From Cephaloticoccus sp. (GTDB lineage: Bacteria; Verrucomicrobiota; Verrucomicrobiia; Opitutales; Opitutaceae), in the NCBI GenBank assembly GCA_021734075.1, contig JAIPJW010000010.1, positions 1 to 44,477 of the forward strand: a DNA stretch of 44,477 nucleotides, in the 5' to 3' direction. Below the pieces are notes generated by a model. It searched no databases. It was not told where the DNA came from and was given only the letters and a program-made list of their open reading frames with translations. Shown here one piece after another: positions 16,548 through 24,884 of the stretch. The translations under genes and the position numbers were made by a program. The first letter of the stretch is position 1. The number at the start of each line of letters is the position of its first letter.

Positions 16548-17501
16548 TTACCGCACCAAATGCGCGGGCAGCAGCTCGGGCGTGTGTTGGCGGCACCAGG
16601 CGATGACGCGCTTCAGATCTTTATCGGTGCCACTGCGATAGGGCGACTGACACCGCAGCCCCACCACTCCGCCACCGGCCATGCGTTGGATGCGGTCGAT
16701 CGCCGAGTCCCACAACCCCTGCTTGGTCACCATGGGCACAAGCGCGCCATGTAGAAAACGGTGCACCGAATCCGCCAGCGGCTGGGCTTCCTTAAACTTG
16801 CCCGCGGCACAGAGATTGTAGAGCTCGACGATTTTCGGCGCATTGAATCCCGTGATCGAACAGTAACCACCCTTCCCCCCGGCCGGCAGTTTCACGTAAA
16901 AATCCTCCCCGCCAAAGATCGCGATGTCGGGCGCCTGGCGTAGGATCGCCTTGATACCTTTCGCATCCAGTCCCGTGTCCTTGGTGCCGATAAACGTGGG
17001 GACTTCGCGGGCCAGTTGTCCCATCAACGCCGGGCTGACCTTTCGTTTGGAGCGTCCCGTCAAATAGAGGATGATCGGGGTCTTGCCCGCCGCCGCGGCC
17101 ACCTCGTGCACGAAACGTTTCACTTCGTCGTCCTTCAACTCGAGCCAGAACGGGAGGGCGACCTGGATGGCGTCGGCGCGGTATTTTTTCGCGACCCTTA
17201 TCCGCTGCTTGACCGTGCGAGTGCTCAGGGCTGAAACGCCGATTTGCACAGGCAGCCCCATGGCATGTGCCTCCCGGCAGACAATCTCGGTGACCTGCTC
17301 ATAAGTCGCATCATCCTGGGCGTAAAATTCCCCGGTCGTGCCCCCAGTGTAGACTCCGCTCACGCCGGTGCCGGCATAACCGCGAATTTCCTGGGCAAAG
17401 CGTTTTGCGTCGAGCGTGTCCCGCTCCGTCCATGGCAGGATCAGGGCGCTCCAGACGCCGCGAAGGGTGTTGCGGGTGAGTGGTTTTATTTTGGGGGCCA
17501 T
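16548..17501 (-). CDS. DapA/NAL family class I aldolase
   Basis: This 317-residue protein is a dihydrodipicolinate synthase/N-acetylneuraminate lyase superfamily member. It keeps the superfamily points: YTGGTTGEF (GTTGE loop), ILYLTGRS with the catalytic Tyr and FIGTKDTG with the Schiff-base Lys. It is therefore likely an active pyruvate- or 2-oxo-acid-forming aldolase or dehydratase. Lysine synthesis is unlikely, given the catabolic neighbours. Members in such loci cleave 2-keto-3-deoxy sugar acids or sialic acids. It lies directly downstream of the second amidohydrolase gene (23-bp gap), and a lactonase followed by a keto-deoxy aldolase is a standard order in sugar acid breakdown. The exact substrate is unknown. 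Confidence 0.88.
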   Translation of the reverse strand: MAPKIKPLTRNTLRGVWSALILPWTERDTLDAKRFAQEIRGYAGTGVSGVYTGGTTGEFYAQDDATYEQVTEIVCREAHAMGLPVQIGVSALSTRTVKQRIRVAKKYRADAIQVALPFWLELKDDEVKRFVHEVAAAAGKTPIILYLTGRSKRKVSPALMGQLAREVPTFIGTKDTGLDAKGIKAILRQAPDIAIFGGEDFYVKLPAGGKGGYCSITGFNAPKIVELYNLCAAGKFKEAQPLADSVHRFLHGALVPMVTKQGLWDSAIDRIQRMAGGGVVGLRCQSPYRSGTDKDLKRVIAWCRQHTPELLPAHLVR

Positions 17502-17524
17502 AAAGAATCGGGGTTGCGGTTGGG

Positions 17525-18379
17525 CTAATTAAATTTTCCGGAATTCGGCAGTCGTGACAGGTCAAAAAACTTCACCGCGTTGTCGCGCAGGATCAATTGC
17601 TTCTGTGCATCGGTGATTTCTGCTGCTTCAATCCGCGCCCGTTGCAGCGCGACATGGTAAAGCGGTGTATCACTGCCGAACAGGAGGCGTTCGGCCCCCA
17701 GTTCCTGCACCGCCCATTCGACCAAACCCGGCAAAATGCTGCGGGCACTCGAGGTATCGACCCAGAGGTTGCCGTGCTTGGCGGCCTGCACCGCGCGCAC
17801 CTGCAAATCCAGACGGCCGTCGGCACCCGCGCCGTTGCCCAAATGTGCGAGTAACACTCGCGCCTTCGGATAACGATCGGCGAAAGGAACAAATGCGTCC
17901 GGCAGGCTGTTGGGGCAGCCGCTGTGCGTCATGACCGGTGCTCCGACTTCCTCGAAAAACGAGAAGAGCTCATCGCCGTGATCCGCGATCCGGTAGGCAT
18001 TTTCCTCGGGGTGAATCTTGATGCCCACACACCAGGGCGACTTCAGCATCTCGCGCGCCTGCGCATAAGTTTCCGGCTGCAGCGGATTGACGATCACATA
18101 TTGCAGCAGCCCCCTCACTGCGGGCACTTCGCGAAATGCGGCGTCATTTGCCGGCGCCACCTGCGTGTCCCGGCCTCGTGGCATCAAACCCGCCAAGGGT
18201 GAAACGATGGACCACTCCACGCCACAGGCATGCGCGCGTTGGGCCACTTCCTCGGCCGACGCGCTGGAAAATTTCTCCAGCAACTCATTCGCATGCGGCA
18301 ATCGACCATAATGACCATGCGCGTCGATCGCTTTTATCTTGGAACTGGAGGGGAAGTCGGACGACACGGTTGAACCCAC
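17525..18379 (-). CDS. Amidohydrolase-2 family hydrolase (second)
   Basis: This 284-residue protein has IKAIDAHGHYG near its N-terminus (the HxH motif of the amidohydrolase superfamily), PVMTHSGCP, VLLAHLGNG and the strand-8 Asp in LLFGSDTPLY. It is related in fold, but not closely, to the protein at 9620-10582. Expected reactions are lactone hydrolysis or decarboxylation of small acids. The start at 18379 is a GTG; a GTG four codons inside is another option, and no ATG is available upstream of the metal motif. It is co-directional with the DapA-family gene. The region upstream (18380-18558) holds its promoter and that of the opposite alpha/beta hydrolase gene; I see no clear motif there. Confidence 0.86.
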   Translation of the reverse strand: MGSTVSSDFPSSSKIKAIDAHGHYGRLPHANELLEKFSSASAEEVAQRAHACGVEWSIVSPLAGLMPRGRDTQVAPANDAAFREVPAVRGLLQYVIVNPLQPETYAQAREMLKSPWCVGIKIHPEENAYRIADHGDELFSFFEEVGAPVMTHSGCPNSLPDAFVPFADRYPKARVLLAHLGNGAGADGRLDLQVRAVQAAKHGNLWVDTSSARSILPGLVEWAVQELGAERLLFGSDTPLYHVALQRARIEAAEITDAQKQLILRDNAVKFFDLSRLPNSGKFN

Positions 18380-18558
18380 TCACACTCATTTCCCAAGGTC
18401 AAAACAATGAACTCCATGCCGGCACCTTTATGATGGATTCGTCAGACGATGAGCCCGCCACCGGCGAGTAACCCTGCTCTGGGAAGCAACGCTCGCGGAA
18501 GCACGGCGTGCAATTTTCATGCGTTGACGTGCACCGTCCAACCCGTTCGTTTTCCACC

Positions 18559-19071
18559 ATGCCGACCCTGACCATTCCCCCGCCCCTGCCGGGGTCGGAG
18601 CGTCGCTTCCAACCTTTCGTCGCTTTCGTGAACTCCCGGGGGTGGAAAACGGAGTTCGTGCAAATCAAATGGGAAGGTCCGCAGCCAAGTTTTGGCCGGC
18701 GATCCGTCATCGACCAAGTCGGCGCCCAGACCGCGGGGAAAATTGTGCTGGGATTCTCCCTGGGCGCCCTCTACTCGCACCTCGGAGCACTGAAAGCCAA
18801 ACACCTTATCCTGGGATCGATCTCGCCCTTTTTTCTGGAGGACGACGACGAACCCGATCGTTGGATGATTTCCTACCGCGAGGGCAACCAGGCCACCCCG
18901 GTCGATTTGCTGGTGGGCGCAAGGGAAGATGCCCAAATGCACCGCCGGGCCGAGTCACTCCGCGATTTCTACACCCAATGCACCTACACCGCCGTGCCCG
19001 ACACCGACCATGAACTTTGGCATCCCAATTACCTCGCGGCCGTGGGCAAGTGTCTCGACCGCTTGTGCTAG
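18559..19071 (+). CDS. Small alpha/beta-hydrolase fold protein
   Basis: This 170-residue protein keeps a minimal hydrolase core: nucleophile elbow VLGFSLGALYSH (GxSxG), an acid candidate in DLLVGAREDAQ and a catalytic His in PDTDHELWHPNY. It lacks the usual first strands and the lid, so it is short for the family (normally 220-300), yet the triad order Ser-Asp-His is intact. The ATG at 18559 is chosen over one at 18508, which adds a non-family leader. A peptide esterase, thioesterase or dienelactone-hydrolase-like role is possible; none is supported over the others. It stands before the Gfo/Idh cluster with a 66-bp gap and opposite to the amidohydrolase gene. Confidence 0.72.
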   Translation: MPTLTIPPPLPGSERRFQPFVAFVNSRGWKTEFVQIKWEGPQPSFGRRSVIDQVGAQTAGKIVLGFSLGALYSHLGALKAKHLILGSISPFFLEDDDEPDRWMISYREGNQATPVDLLVGAREDAQMHRRAESLRDFYTQCTYTAVPDTDHELWHPNYLAAVGKCLDRLC

Positions 19072-19137
19072 TTGCCGAACACAAAATTTGCGTCAGTAAT
19101 TCGGACAACCGTTATCAGCTCAAAAAATACCCCCAAA

Positions 19138-20100
19138 ATGTCCTCTCCATTACGCCTTGCGATGATCGGCTGCACCCCCGGCAATGGGCATCCCTATTCG
19201 TGGAGCGCCATGTTCAACGGCTATGACCGCGAGGCCATGACCAACGAGTGCCCCTTTGCCGGCATTCCGCAGTATCTCAATAAGGAACCGGCCGCGACGC
19301 TGCGGATCCCCGACGCCCAGGTCACTCACGTGTGTTGCGTCGGTGAAGGTGGGTTCACGGCGGAACACGTGGCCAAATGTTCGCTCATTCCCCACGTGGT
19401 CGAAACCCCCACCGACGTGATCGGTCAGGTGGACGCGGTGATCATCGCCACCGACCTCGGCGGCGAGCACGTCGAGCGGGCCCGCCCGTTTGTCGAGGCC
19501 GGCGTGCCGGTCTTTGTGGACAAGCCGCTGGCCGACAACGCGCCTGACCTGCAGACTTTCGTGAATTGGGTGGCCGCCGGCAAACGCATCATGTCCTCGA
19601 GCTCCATGCGCTATACCAAGGAGTTCATGCCCTACCGCCACTCCACGCATGAATTGGGTGAACTGCGTTTCGTCAGCATCACCACCGCCAAGAGCTGGGA
19701 GACCTACGGGATTCACGCCCTGGAGGCCATCTACCCGATCCTCGGCCCCGGCTTTCTCACGGCGCAAAACACCGGCACCAAGGAGCGCAACGTCGTGCAT
19801 CTCACCCACCGTTGCGGCGCCGACATCGTCGTCGTGGCCAATGCCGACATGTATGGCAGCTTCGGTTGCCTGCAGCTGTGCGGCACCGCGGGCAACCGCG
19901 CCGTGAATTCCGGCGACAGCTTCTTTGCCTTCAAGGCCCAACTGGTGGCCTTCGTCGACTACCTGCGCACCGGTGTGCATCCCTTCCCGTTTGCGGAGAC
20001 CGTCGAGCTCATGCAGCTGGTCATCGCGGGCAAACTCAGCCGCGAACAGGACGGCCGCCGCGTATCCCTTTCCGAAATCCCAACCCAACTCAACTCATGA
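19138..20100 (+). CDS. Gfo/Idh/MocA family oxidoreductase (cluster start)
   Basis: This 320-residue protein has an unusual family N-terminus (LRLAMIGCTPGNGHPYSWSAMFNGYD) in which the glycine motif is loosened, then VDAVIIATDLGGEH and VPVFVDKPLADN (the EKP motif is DKP here). The C-terminal alpha/beta domain includes SWETYGIHALEAIYPILG. This subgroup is found beside HpaI aldolases in Verrucomicrobiota and Planctomycetota. It is expected to oxidise a sugar or sugar acid with NAD(P). The ATG at 19138 is chosen because the 22 upstream codons have no family character. Its stop overlaps the aldolase start (ATGA at 20097-20100), indicating translational coupling. Confidence 0.88.
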   Translation: MSSPLRLAMIGCTPGNGHPYSWSAMFNGYDREAMTNECPFAGIPQYLNKEPAATLRIPDAQVTHVCCVGEGGFTAEHVAKCSLIPHVVETPTDVIGQVDAVIIATDLGGEHVERARPFVEAGVPVFVDKPLADNAPDLQTFVNWVAAGKRIMSSSSMRYTKEFMPYRHSTHELGELRFVSITTAKSWETYGIHALEAIYPILGPGFLTAQNTGTKERNVVHLTHRCGADIVVVANADMYGSFGCLQLCGTAGNRAVNSGDSFFAFKAQLVAFVDYLRTGVHPFPFAETVELMQLVIAGKLSREQDGRRVSLSEIPTQLNS

Positions 20101-20906
20101 CCAAGCTTCGCACCAGTCGCATCAAACGGCTTCTTCAGGAGGGCAAATATCCCTCCGTCATCAAAACCAACCTCACCGACCCACGCGTGACCGAGCTCGC
20201 CGGGGTCTGCGGTTTCGACGGCATGTGGCTGTGCAACGAGCATGTCCCCACCGATTGGACCACCCTGGAACACACCATCCGCGCGGCGCGCCTCCACGAC
20301 ATGGACACCCTCGTCCGCGTCTCCAAGGGCGGCTACTCCGACTATGTGCGGCCGCTCGAAGCCGGAGCCACCGGCATCATCGTGCCACATGTGGAGTCCG
20401 CCGGGGAAGCTGAGCAAATTGTCTCCTGGACCCGGTTCTATCCGATTGGCAAACGGCCGCTCGACGGCGGATGCACCGACGGTCTCTACTGTGCGATTCC
20501 GCAGGACGAGTATCTGGAAAACAGCAACACGGAGAAGCTGGTCGTGCTGCAGATCGAGTCGCCCGAGGGCCTCGCCCAGGTGGAAAAAATCGCCGCCGTT
20601 CCCGGCTTCGACGGCTTCCTTTTCGGTCCCGGCGATTTCAGCCATCGCATTGGCAAGGCGGGGCAACTTACCGCCCCGGAGGTGACCGCGGCCCGCCAGC
20701 GCGTGGCCAAAGCAGCCCGGGCCAACGGCAAGTTTGCCATGACCTCCGGCTTGTTTGCCCCCTTCGAGCAATTTGTCGCCGAGGGGATCAATGTGTTCAA
20801 CCTCGGCTCCGACGTGGGCGGTCTGCGCGAATACTTCATGGCCCGTCTCGCCACGTTGGGGGGTCACGTTGCCACCCTGCCCAAAAACACCTCGCCCTAT
20901 GTCTGA
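20097..20906 (+). CDS. HpcH/HpaI family aldolase
   Basis: This 269-residue protein is a class II (metal-dependent) HpaI-type aldolase. It shows FDGMWLCNEHVPTDW (usual form DxxxxDxEH), ATGIIVPHVESAGEAEQIV, VLQIESPEGLAQVEKIAAV with the metal-binding Glu, and GFLFGPGDFSHRIG with the metal-binding Asp. The enzymes split 2-keto-3-deoxy sugar acids or 4-hydroxy-2-oxo acids into pyruvate and an aldehyde. The change to CNEH in the first motif is a family variation worth noting. It starts on the stop of the Gfo/Idh gene and overlaps the next SDR by 8 bp, so the three are one translational block. It probably carries out the aldol cleavage step of this pathway. Confidence 0.9.
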   Translation: MTKLRTSRIKRLLQEGKYPSVIKTNLTDPRVTELAGVCGFDGMWLCNEHVPTDWTTLEHTIRAARLHDMDTLVRVSKGGYSDYVRPLEAGATGIIVPHVESAGEAEQIVSWTRFYPIGKRPLDGGCTDGLYCAIPQDEYLENSNTEKLVVLQIESPEGLAQVEKIAAVPGFDGFLFGPGDFSHRIGKAGQLTAPEVTAARQRVAKAARANGKFAMTSGLFAPFEQFVAEGINVFNLGSDVGGLREYFMARLATLGGHVATLPKNTSPYV

Positions 20907-21687
20907 ACTCAATTCGTTTTCCCTCGCCGGCAAGGTTGTGGTGCAATGCGGCGGCAGCGGCTTGCTCGGCAAGGCGTTGGTCAAGTCCCTCGCCGCCGCC
21001 GGAGCCACCCTGGTAGTGGTGACGCGCAGTGCGGCCACTGTCGAACCGTCCCTCGCCGCCGAGCGGGCGCTCGGCCACCCGGTCCATGCCGAGGAAGCCG
21101 ACGTCACCAGTGAAGCCTCCATGCTGGCGCTGAGCGAGCGCCTGCGCACCACCTACGGTCGGGTTGACGGCATGGTTTACAATGTGGTCAGCCGGCCGAT
21201 GAAGGGCGAGGGCGCGGAACTCTCCCAGTGGGAGGAATCCATGAAAGTGAATGCCACGGGCTTTTTCCTCACCCTGCGCACCTTTGCCGATCTCATGGCC
21301 GTGCAGCCGTCAGGTGGCAGCATCGTGAACATCTCCTCCATGATGGGCATGATCGGAGCCAACCCCTGGAACTATGAGGGCACCAACATGGGCACGGTGC
21401 CCGACTACTTCTTCCACAAGGGGGGCATGATCAATCTCACCCGGCACTACGCGTCCATCTACGGTCTGCGCAAGGTGCGGGTCAACGTCGTGTCCCCCGG
21501 CGGCATCTTCAACCCCGACAAGCCGCAACCCGAGCCGTTCCTCGGCCGCTTCAACAAGGCCACCATGATCGGGCGCATGGCCCACGCCCATGAAATCGGC
21601 GGCGCCGTTACCTTCCTGCTGAGCGATGCCGCCAGCTACGTCACCGGGGTCAACCTGCCGGTGGACGGCGGCTACACGGCGAAATAG
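20899..21687 (+). CDS. SDR family oxidoreductase (overlaps aldolase)
   Basis: This 262-residue SDR has an atypical cofactor loop: the usual TGGxxGIG appears as VQCGGSGLLGKAL. VYNVVSRPM stands in place of NNAG, a Ser is in VNISSMMGMIG, and the active Tyr/Lys lie in VPDYFFHKGGMINLTRHYA, where Tyr precedes Lys by four. The end, GVNLPVDGGYTAK, is standard. Despite the changed first motif the fold appears complete. It begins at 20899, overlapping the aldolase by 8 bp. Together with the SDR at 22856-23635 it frames the UroD-like gene. An oxidation or epimerisation step on the sugar acid is likely. Confidence 0.87.
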   Translation: MSELNSFSLAGKVVVQCGGSGLLGKALVKSLAAAGATLVVVTRSAATVEPSLAAERALGHPVHAEEADVTSEASMLALSERLRTTYGRVDGMVYNVVSRPMKGEGAELSQWEESMKVNATGFFLTLRTFADLMAVQPSGGSIVNISSMMGMIGANPWNYEGTNMGTVPDYFFHKGGMINLTRHYASIYGLRKVRVNVVSPGGIFNPDKPQPEPFLGRFNKATMIGRMAHAHEIGGAVTFLLSDAASYVTGVNLPVDGGYTAK

Positions 21688-21730
21688 TTTCTGCCCCCGG
21701 CGCCCGCACCTCATTTCCGCGAAACAATCC

Positions 21731-22843
21731 ATGACGCCCCGAAATCGATTGCTCACGGTCTACACCGGCGGGCGTCCGGATGTCGTTCCCGCCCTGGCCG
21801 ATCTGTCCTACTGGCATGCGGGCAATGGCGGGGGCAAGTTCATCCCCGGCAAGACCGACGGGGCCAATCGCGACAAGGTGGAAACCCTGCTCGCCCTGCA
21901 CCGGCGCACCGGCGCGGCGATTCACGTCAACCTCGGTTCCTTCTATCGCGAATCCTACGATGACGCCGTCAAGGCCACCTCCGGGATCAGGGGGGAGGTC
22001 TATTTTCATCGTTTTGAAACCCCCGTGGGCACCGTGGAGGAAATCCGCACGTGGTCCCCGGTCTCCTCCAGTTGGCCGATCACCCAACACATGATCCAGA
22101 GCGCCGCTGACCTGAAGGTGATCCGTTATGTTTTCGAACGCATCCACTACTCCGCCAACTGGGAACTCTTTCGCGAGGTCGATGCGCAGGTGGGTGATCT
22201 CGGCCTGCCCCTCGTGCAGGTGCCCTACTCCGGCATGGGCTTTTTCATGAGCCGTTATGCCGGCGTGGAGCAAACCGTGTTACTTGCCGCCGATGAACCC
22301 GCCGAATTCGAGGAAACCCTGGCCGTGATCAACACCGCGCATGCGCAAGCCTGCCGCCTCATGGCCGAGGGTCCCTCCCAAGTCCTGATTCACTCCGATA
22401 ATCTCACCAGTGACACCCACAGCCCGCCGTGGGTGCGTCACTACAGTGGCAAACACTACGCCACCATGACCCGGATCGCCCACGACTGCGGGAAACCGAT
22501 TGTGACCCACATCGATGGCCGGCTGCGCGGATTGCTGCAAACCACCCGGGACCTCGGTTTCGATGGCGCCGATGCGGCCACGCCCGCCCCATGGGGTGAT
22601 CTCACCCCCGCCCAATGTCGCGCCGAAGCCGGTCCGGATTACATTCTTTCCGGGGGCGTGCCGCCGGACAGTTTCAATGCCAACTTCCCGTTGCGCGATT
22701 TCGATGCCCAGGTCGAGGCCTGGCTCGACCTACGGCACCAAAGTTCCGCCCTGATAATTGCGCCGGGTGATCAATTGCCCCCGGATGGTGACATCAACCG
22801 TGTCACCCGCATGGTTGAGTTGGCTGCACGGGCCACTTATTGA
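21731..22843 (+). CDS. Uroporphyrinogen decarboxylase (UroD/MtaA)-like protein
   Basis: This 370-residue protein reads as a UroD-superfamily barrel. Family-like points are RNRLLTVYTGGRPD at the start, VYFHRFETPVGTVEEI, MIQSAADLKVIRYVFE, GMGFFMSRYAG, LIHSDNLTSD, GKPIVTHIDGRLRGLL and the closing YILSGGVPPDSF. It is not expected to be the haem enzyme, since the UroD signature arginines near the N-terminus are not seen and no hem genes are present. Members of this branch in Verrucomicrobiota, Lentisphaerota and anaerobes sit in catabolic or methyltransferase loci with unknown substrates. It is placed between two SDR genes, with a gap of 43 bp upstream and 12 bp downstream. Confidence 0.78.
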   Translation: MTPRNRLLTVYTGGRPDVVPALADLSYWHAGNGGGKFIPGKTDGANRDKVETLLALHRRTGAAIHVNLGSFYRESYDDAVKATSGIRGEVYFHRFETPVGTVEEIRTWSPVSSSWPITQHMIQSAADLKVIRYVFERIHYSANWELFREVDAQVGDLGLPLVQVPYSGMGFFMSRYAGVEQTVLLAADEPAEFEETLAVINTAHAQACRLMAEGPSQVLIHSDNLTSDTHSPPWVRHYSGKHYATMTRIAHDCGKPIVTHIDGRLRGLLQTTRDLGFDGADAATPAPWGDLTPAQCRAEAGPDYILSGGVPPDSFNANFPLRDFDAQVEAWLDLRHQSSALIIAPGDQLPPDGDINRVTRMVELAARATY

Positions 22844-22855
22844 ACCACCCTCCGC

Positions 22856-23635
22856 ATGCATAACGAATCCACGTTCAAAGGAAAAGCCATCTGGGTCACC
22901 GGTGGCGCAGGGTATCTGGGTTCGCCCATCACCACCGCATTGGATGCGGCCGGCGCCAAGGTGCTCTGCCTCGATCTGGCCGGGCGGGCGGAAGCGCTCG
23001 TGCGTGACTACAAATTGCGCCATACCACGGGCCTCACGATCGATCTGAGTGATGCCGCCGCCCTTGCCGGGGTGGTTGATCGACTGGTGGCGGACCATGG
23101 CGTGCCGGACGGGCTCGTGCATCTGGCGTTTGCGTCCTCCGCCGGAAAAACCCTGGAAGAACTCCTGCCCGCGGAGTTTCAAAAGACGTTTGATCATGCC
23201 CTCACCCCCGCGTTCGTGCTCTGCCGCGCCGTTGCCGCCCACATGCAACCTCGCCTACACGGCAGCATCGTCCTGTTCTCCAGCATGTATGGCATGGTCG
23301 CGCCCGACCCGCGGGTATACCGCCTGCCGATGAAACCCAACCCCATCGACTACGGCGCCAGCAAGGCCGCCATCATCCAACTCACCCGCTATCTCGCCGT
23401 GCATTACGGCCACCATGGCGTGCGCTTCAATTGCCTTGCCCCGGGGCCCTTTCCCAATCCCGCCGTGCAAACCGCCCACCCGGAATTCGTCGCTGAGATC
23501 GGGCAGAAAACCGCGCTGGGCCGCATCGGGCGCAACACCGAGATCGTCGCCCCCACCCTTTTCCTCCTCTCCGATGGCGCCTCCTACATCACCGGCCACA
23601 ACCTGGTTGTCGATGGCGGTTGGACCGCCTGGTGA
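22856..23635 (+). CDS. SDR family oxidoreductase (third)
   Basis: This 259-residue protein is a classical SDR with VTGGAGYLGSPIT as cofactor motif (closer to the extended GxxGxxG form), VHLAFASSAG, Ser in VLFSSMYGMV, and Tyr/Lys in PIDYGASKAAIIQLTRYLA. It ends in GHNLVVDGGWTAW. It lies 12 bp after the UroD-like gene and belongs to the same operon. The similar order of SDR, UroD-like and SDR suggests two oxidoreductase steps on related substrates. The substrate is unknown. Confidence 0.9.
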   Translation: MHNESTFKGKAIWVTGGAGYLGSPITTALDAAGAKVLCLDLAGRAEALVRDYKLRHTTGLTIDLSDAAALAGVVDRLVADHGVPDGLVHLAFASSAGKTLEELLPAEFQKTFDHALTPAFVLCRAVAAHMQPRLHGSIVLFSSMYGMVAPDPRVYRLPMKPNPIDYGASKAAIIQLTRYLAVHYGHHGVRFNCLAPGPFPNPAVQTAHPEFVAEIGQKTALGRIGRNTEIVAPTLFLLSDGASYITGHNLVVDGGWTAW

Positions 23636-23734
23636 GTCAGATTTCTTTGAAGGCTTTCGTAAAAACCGACTAAAGTCCTCAATCCACCTCAGTATCAGGA
23701 ACATGGCATTTATCGCATCAGACCCCGGATTGAA

Positions 23735-23819
23735 AGGTAGGGACGGACCGCTGGTCCGTCCGAGAAATATTGGTGTCTTCGTCTGCCTAAGCGGACAGCC
23801 CAAAAGGCTGTCCCTACCT
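23735..23819. repeat. Paired TAGGG hairpin repeat, copy 2
   Basis: This 85-bp element has perfect 9-bp inverted ends (AGGTAGGGA and TCCCTACCT) and holds two hairpins: GGACGGACC-GCT-GGTCCGTCC (23741-23761) and GGACAGCC-CAAAA-GGCTGTCC (23793-23813). It lies between the third SDR gene and the second Gfo/Idh gene. The first hairpin shares the GCT loop with the copies at 12881 and 43164. It could slow or stop transcription between the genes, but its main nature seems to be a mobile or REP-like repeat. Confidence 0.8.
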
Positions 23820-23857
23820 CAAAGCCTGAATTTCAGTCTGCCCGTAATAAATTTCCC

Positions 23858-24856
23858 ATGAGCACTCTCCCCACCGTCTTGATCATCGGCTGCGGCAGCA
23901 TTGGTGAACGCCACCTGCGCACGTTTAAATCCACGGGGCGCTGCCACGTCATCGCCTGCGACACGCGGCCGGCGATTCTGGCCAAAATGCAGGAGACCTA
24001 TCAGGTCGAGATCACCACCGACTGGCAACCTGTGCTGACCCGGCCGGAGGTCGAGATCGTCGTCATCTGCACCCCCGCCCCCTATCACGTGCCGATCGCC
24101 ACGGCCGTGCTCAAATCCGGACGCCACTGCCTGATCGAAAAGCCCCTCGCCCTTTCCCTCGAGGGCATGGATGAACTCACGGCGGCTCATGCCGCCAGCG
24201 GTCGCGCCTGCCATGTCGCCTATGTGAACCACAGCCGCCCGGAACCCCGGGCCGCCAAGGCATTCCTGGCCGCCGGTTCCTTCGGCCCCGTGCGCGCCGC
24301 CACCGTCGTCTGCGGGCAGAATTTTCCGACCTACCGTCCCGCCTACCGCGAGATCTACTACAATAACCATGCCCAGGGTGGCGGCGCGATCCAGGATGCG
24401 ATCACCCATGTGGTCAATTTGCTGGAGTGGATTCTGGGACCCACCGCCTCACTCCTGTGCGATGCCGGTCACCAGGTGCTGGATGGCGTCGAAGTGGAGG
24501 ACACCGTCTCCGTGGTCGCCCGGAACCAGGATGGCGCGATCATCAGCTACAACCTCAACCAATTTCAGGCCCCCAATGAATTCACGATCCAGTTCAATGC
24601 CGCGAAGGGCAGCGTGAAAATCGAGTATCATCAAAGCCGGTGGGGACATCTGGCATTGGGCGCGACCGAATGGACCTGGGAAACCTTCCCCCCGCTCGAT
24701 CGCGATGGTCCCTTCATTATCCAAGCCAACGATTTTCTCGATGCCTGCACCGGGCAGGTCACACCCATGGCCACCCTCACTGAAGGCATCCAGGCCGTGA
24801 AATTCAACCTCGCTTGCTTCGAATCCCTGCGCACCGGAGCGCGGGCCACCATTTGA
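23858..24856 (+). CDS. Gfo/Idh/MocA family oxidoreductase (cluster end)
   Basis: This 332-residue protein has a clear Rossmann start (VLIIGCGSIGERHLRTF), VVICTPAPYHVPIATAV and the catalytic EKP motif in CLIEKPLALSLEG. Mid-protein YYNNHAQGGGAIQDAITHVVNLLEW carries the conserved Gly-Gly-Gly and Asp/His residues of the substrate domain. It is much closer to the family norm than the one at 19138-20100. An 85-bp repeat separates it from the preceding SDR gene, so it may have its own promoter. It is the last gene before the defence island, which starts in convergent orientation 28 bp further on. Confidence 0.9.
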   Translation: MSTLPTVLIIGCGSIGERHLRTFKSTGRCHVIACDTRPAILAKMQETYQVEITTDWQPVLTRPEVEIVVICTPAPYHVPIATAVLKSGRHCLIEKPLALSLEGMDELTAAHAASGRACHVAYVNHSRPEPRAAKAFLAAGSFGPVRAATVVCGQNFPTYRPAYREIYYNNHAQGGGAIQDAITHVVNLLEWILGPTASLLCDAGHQVLDGVEVEDTVSVVARNQDGAIISYNLNQFQAPNEFTIQFNAAKGSVKIEYHQSRWGHLALGATEWTWETFPPLDRDGPFIIQANDFLDACTGQVTPMATLTEGIQAVKFNLACFESLRTGARATI

Positions 24857-24884
24857 AAACTAAGTCGCACAATGGTGAGCTTTT

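Noticed and set aside
21731-22843. Haem biosynthesis hemE
   Set aside because: No hem genes nearby and the conserved N-terminal substrate residues of hemE are not seen; the gene sits among sugar acid enzymes.
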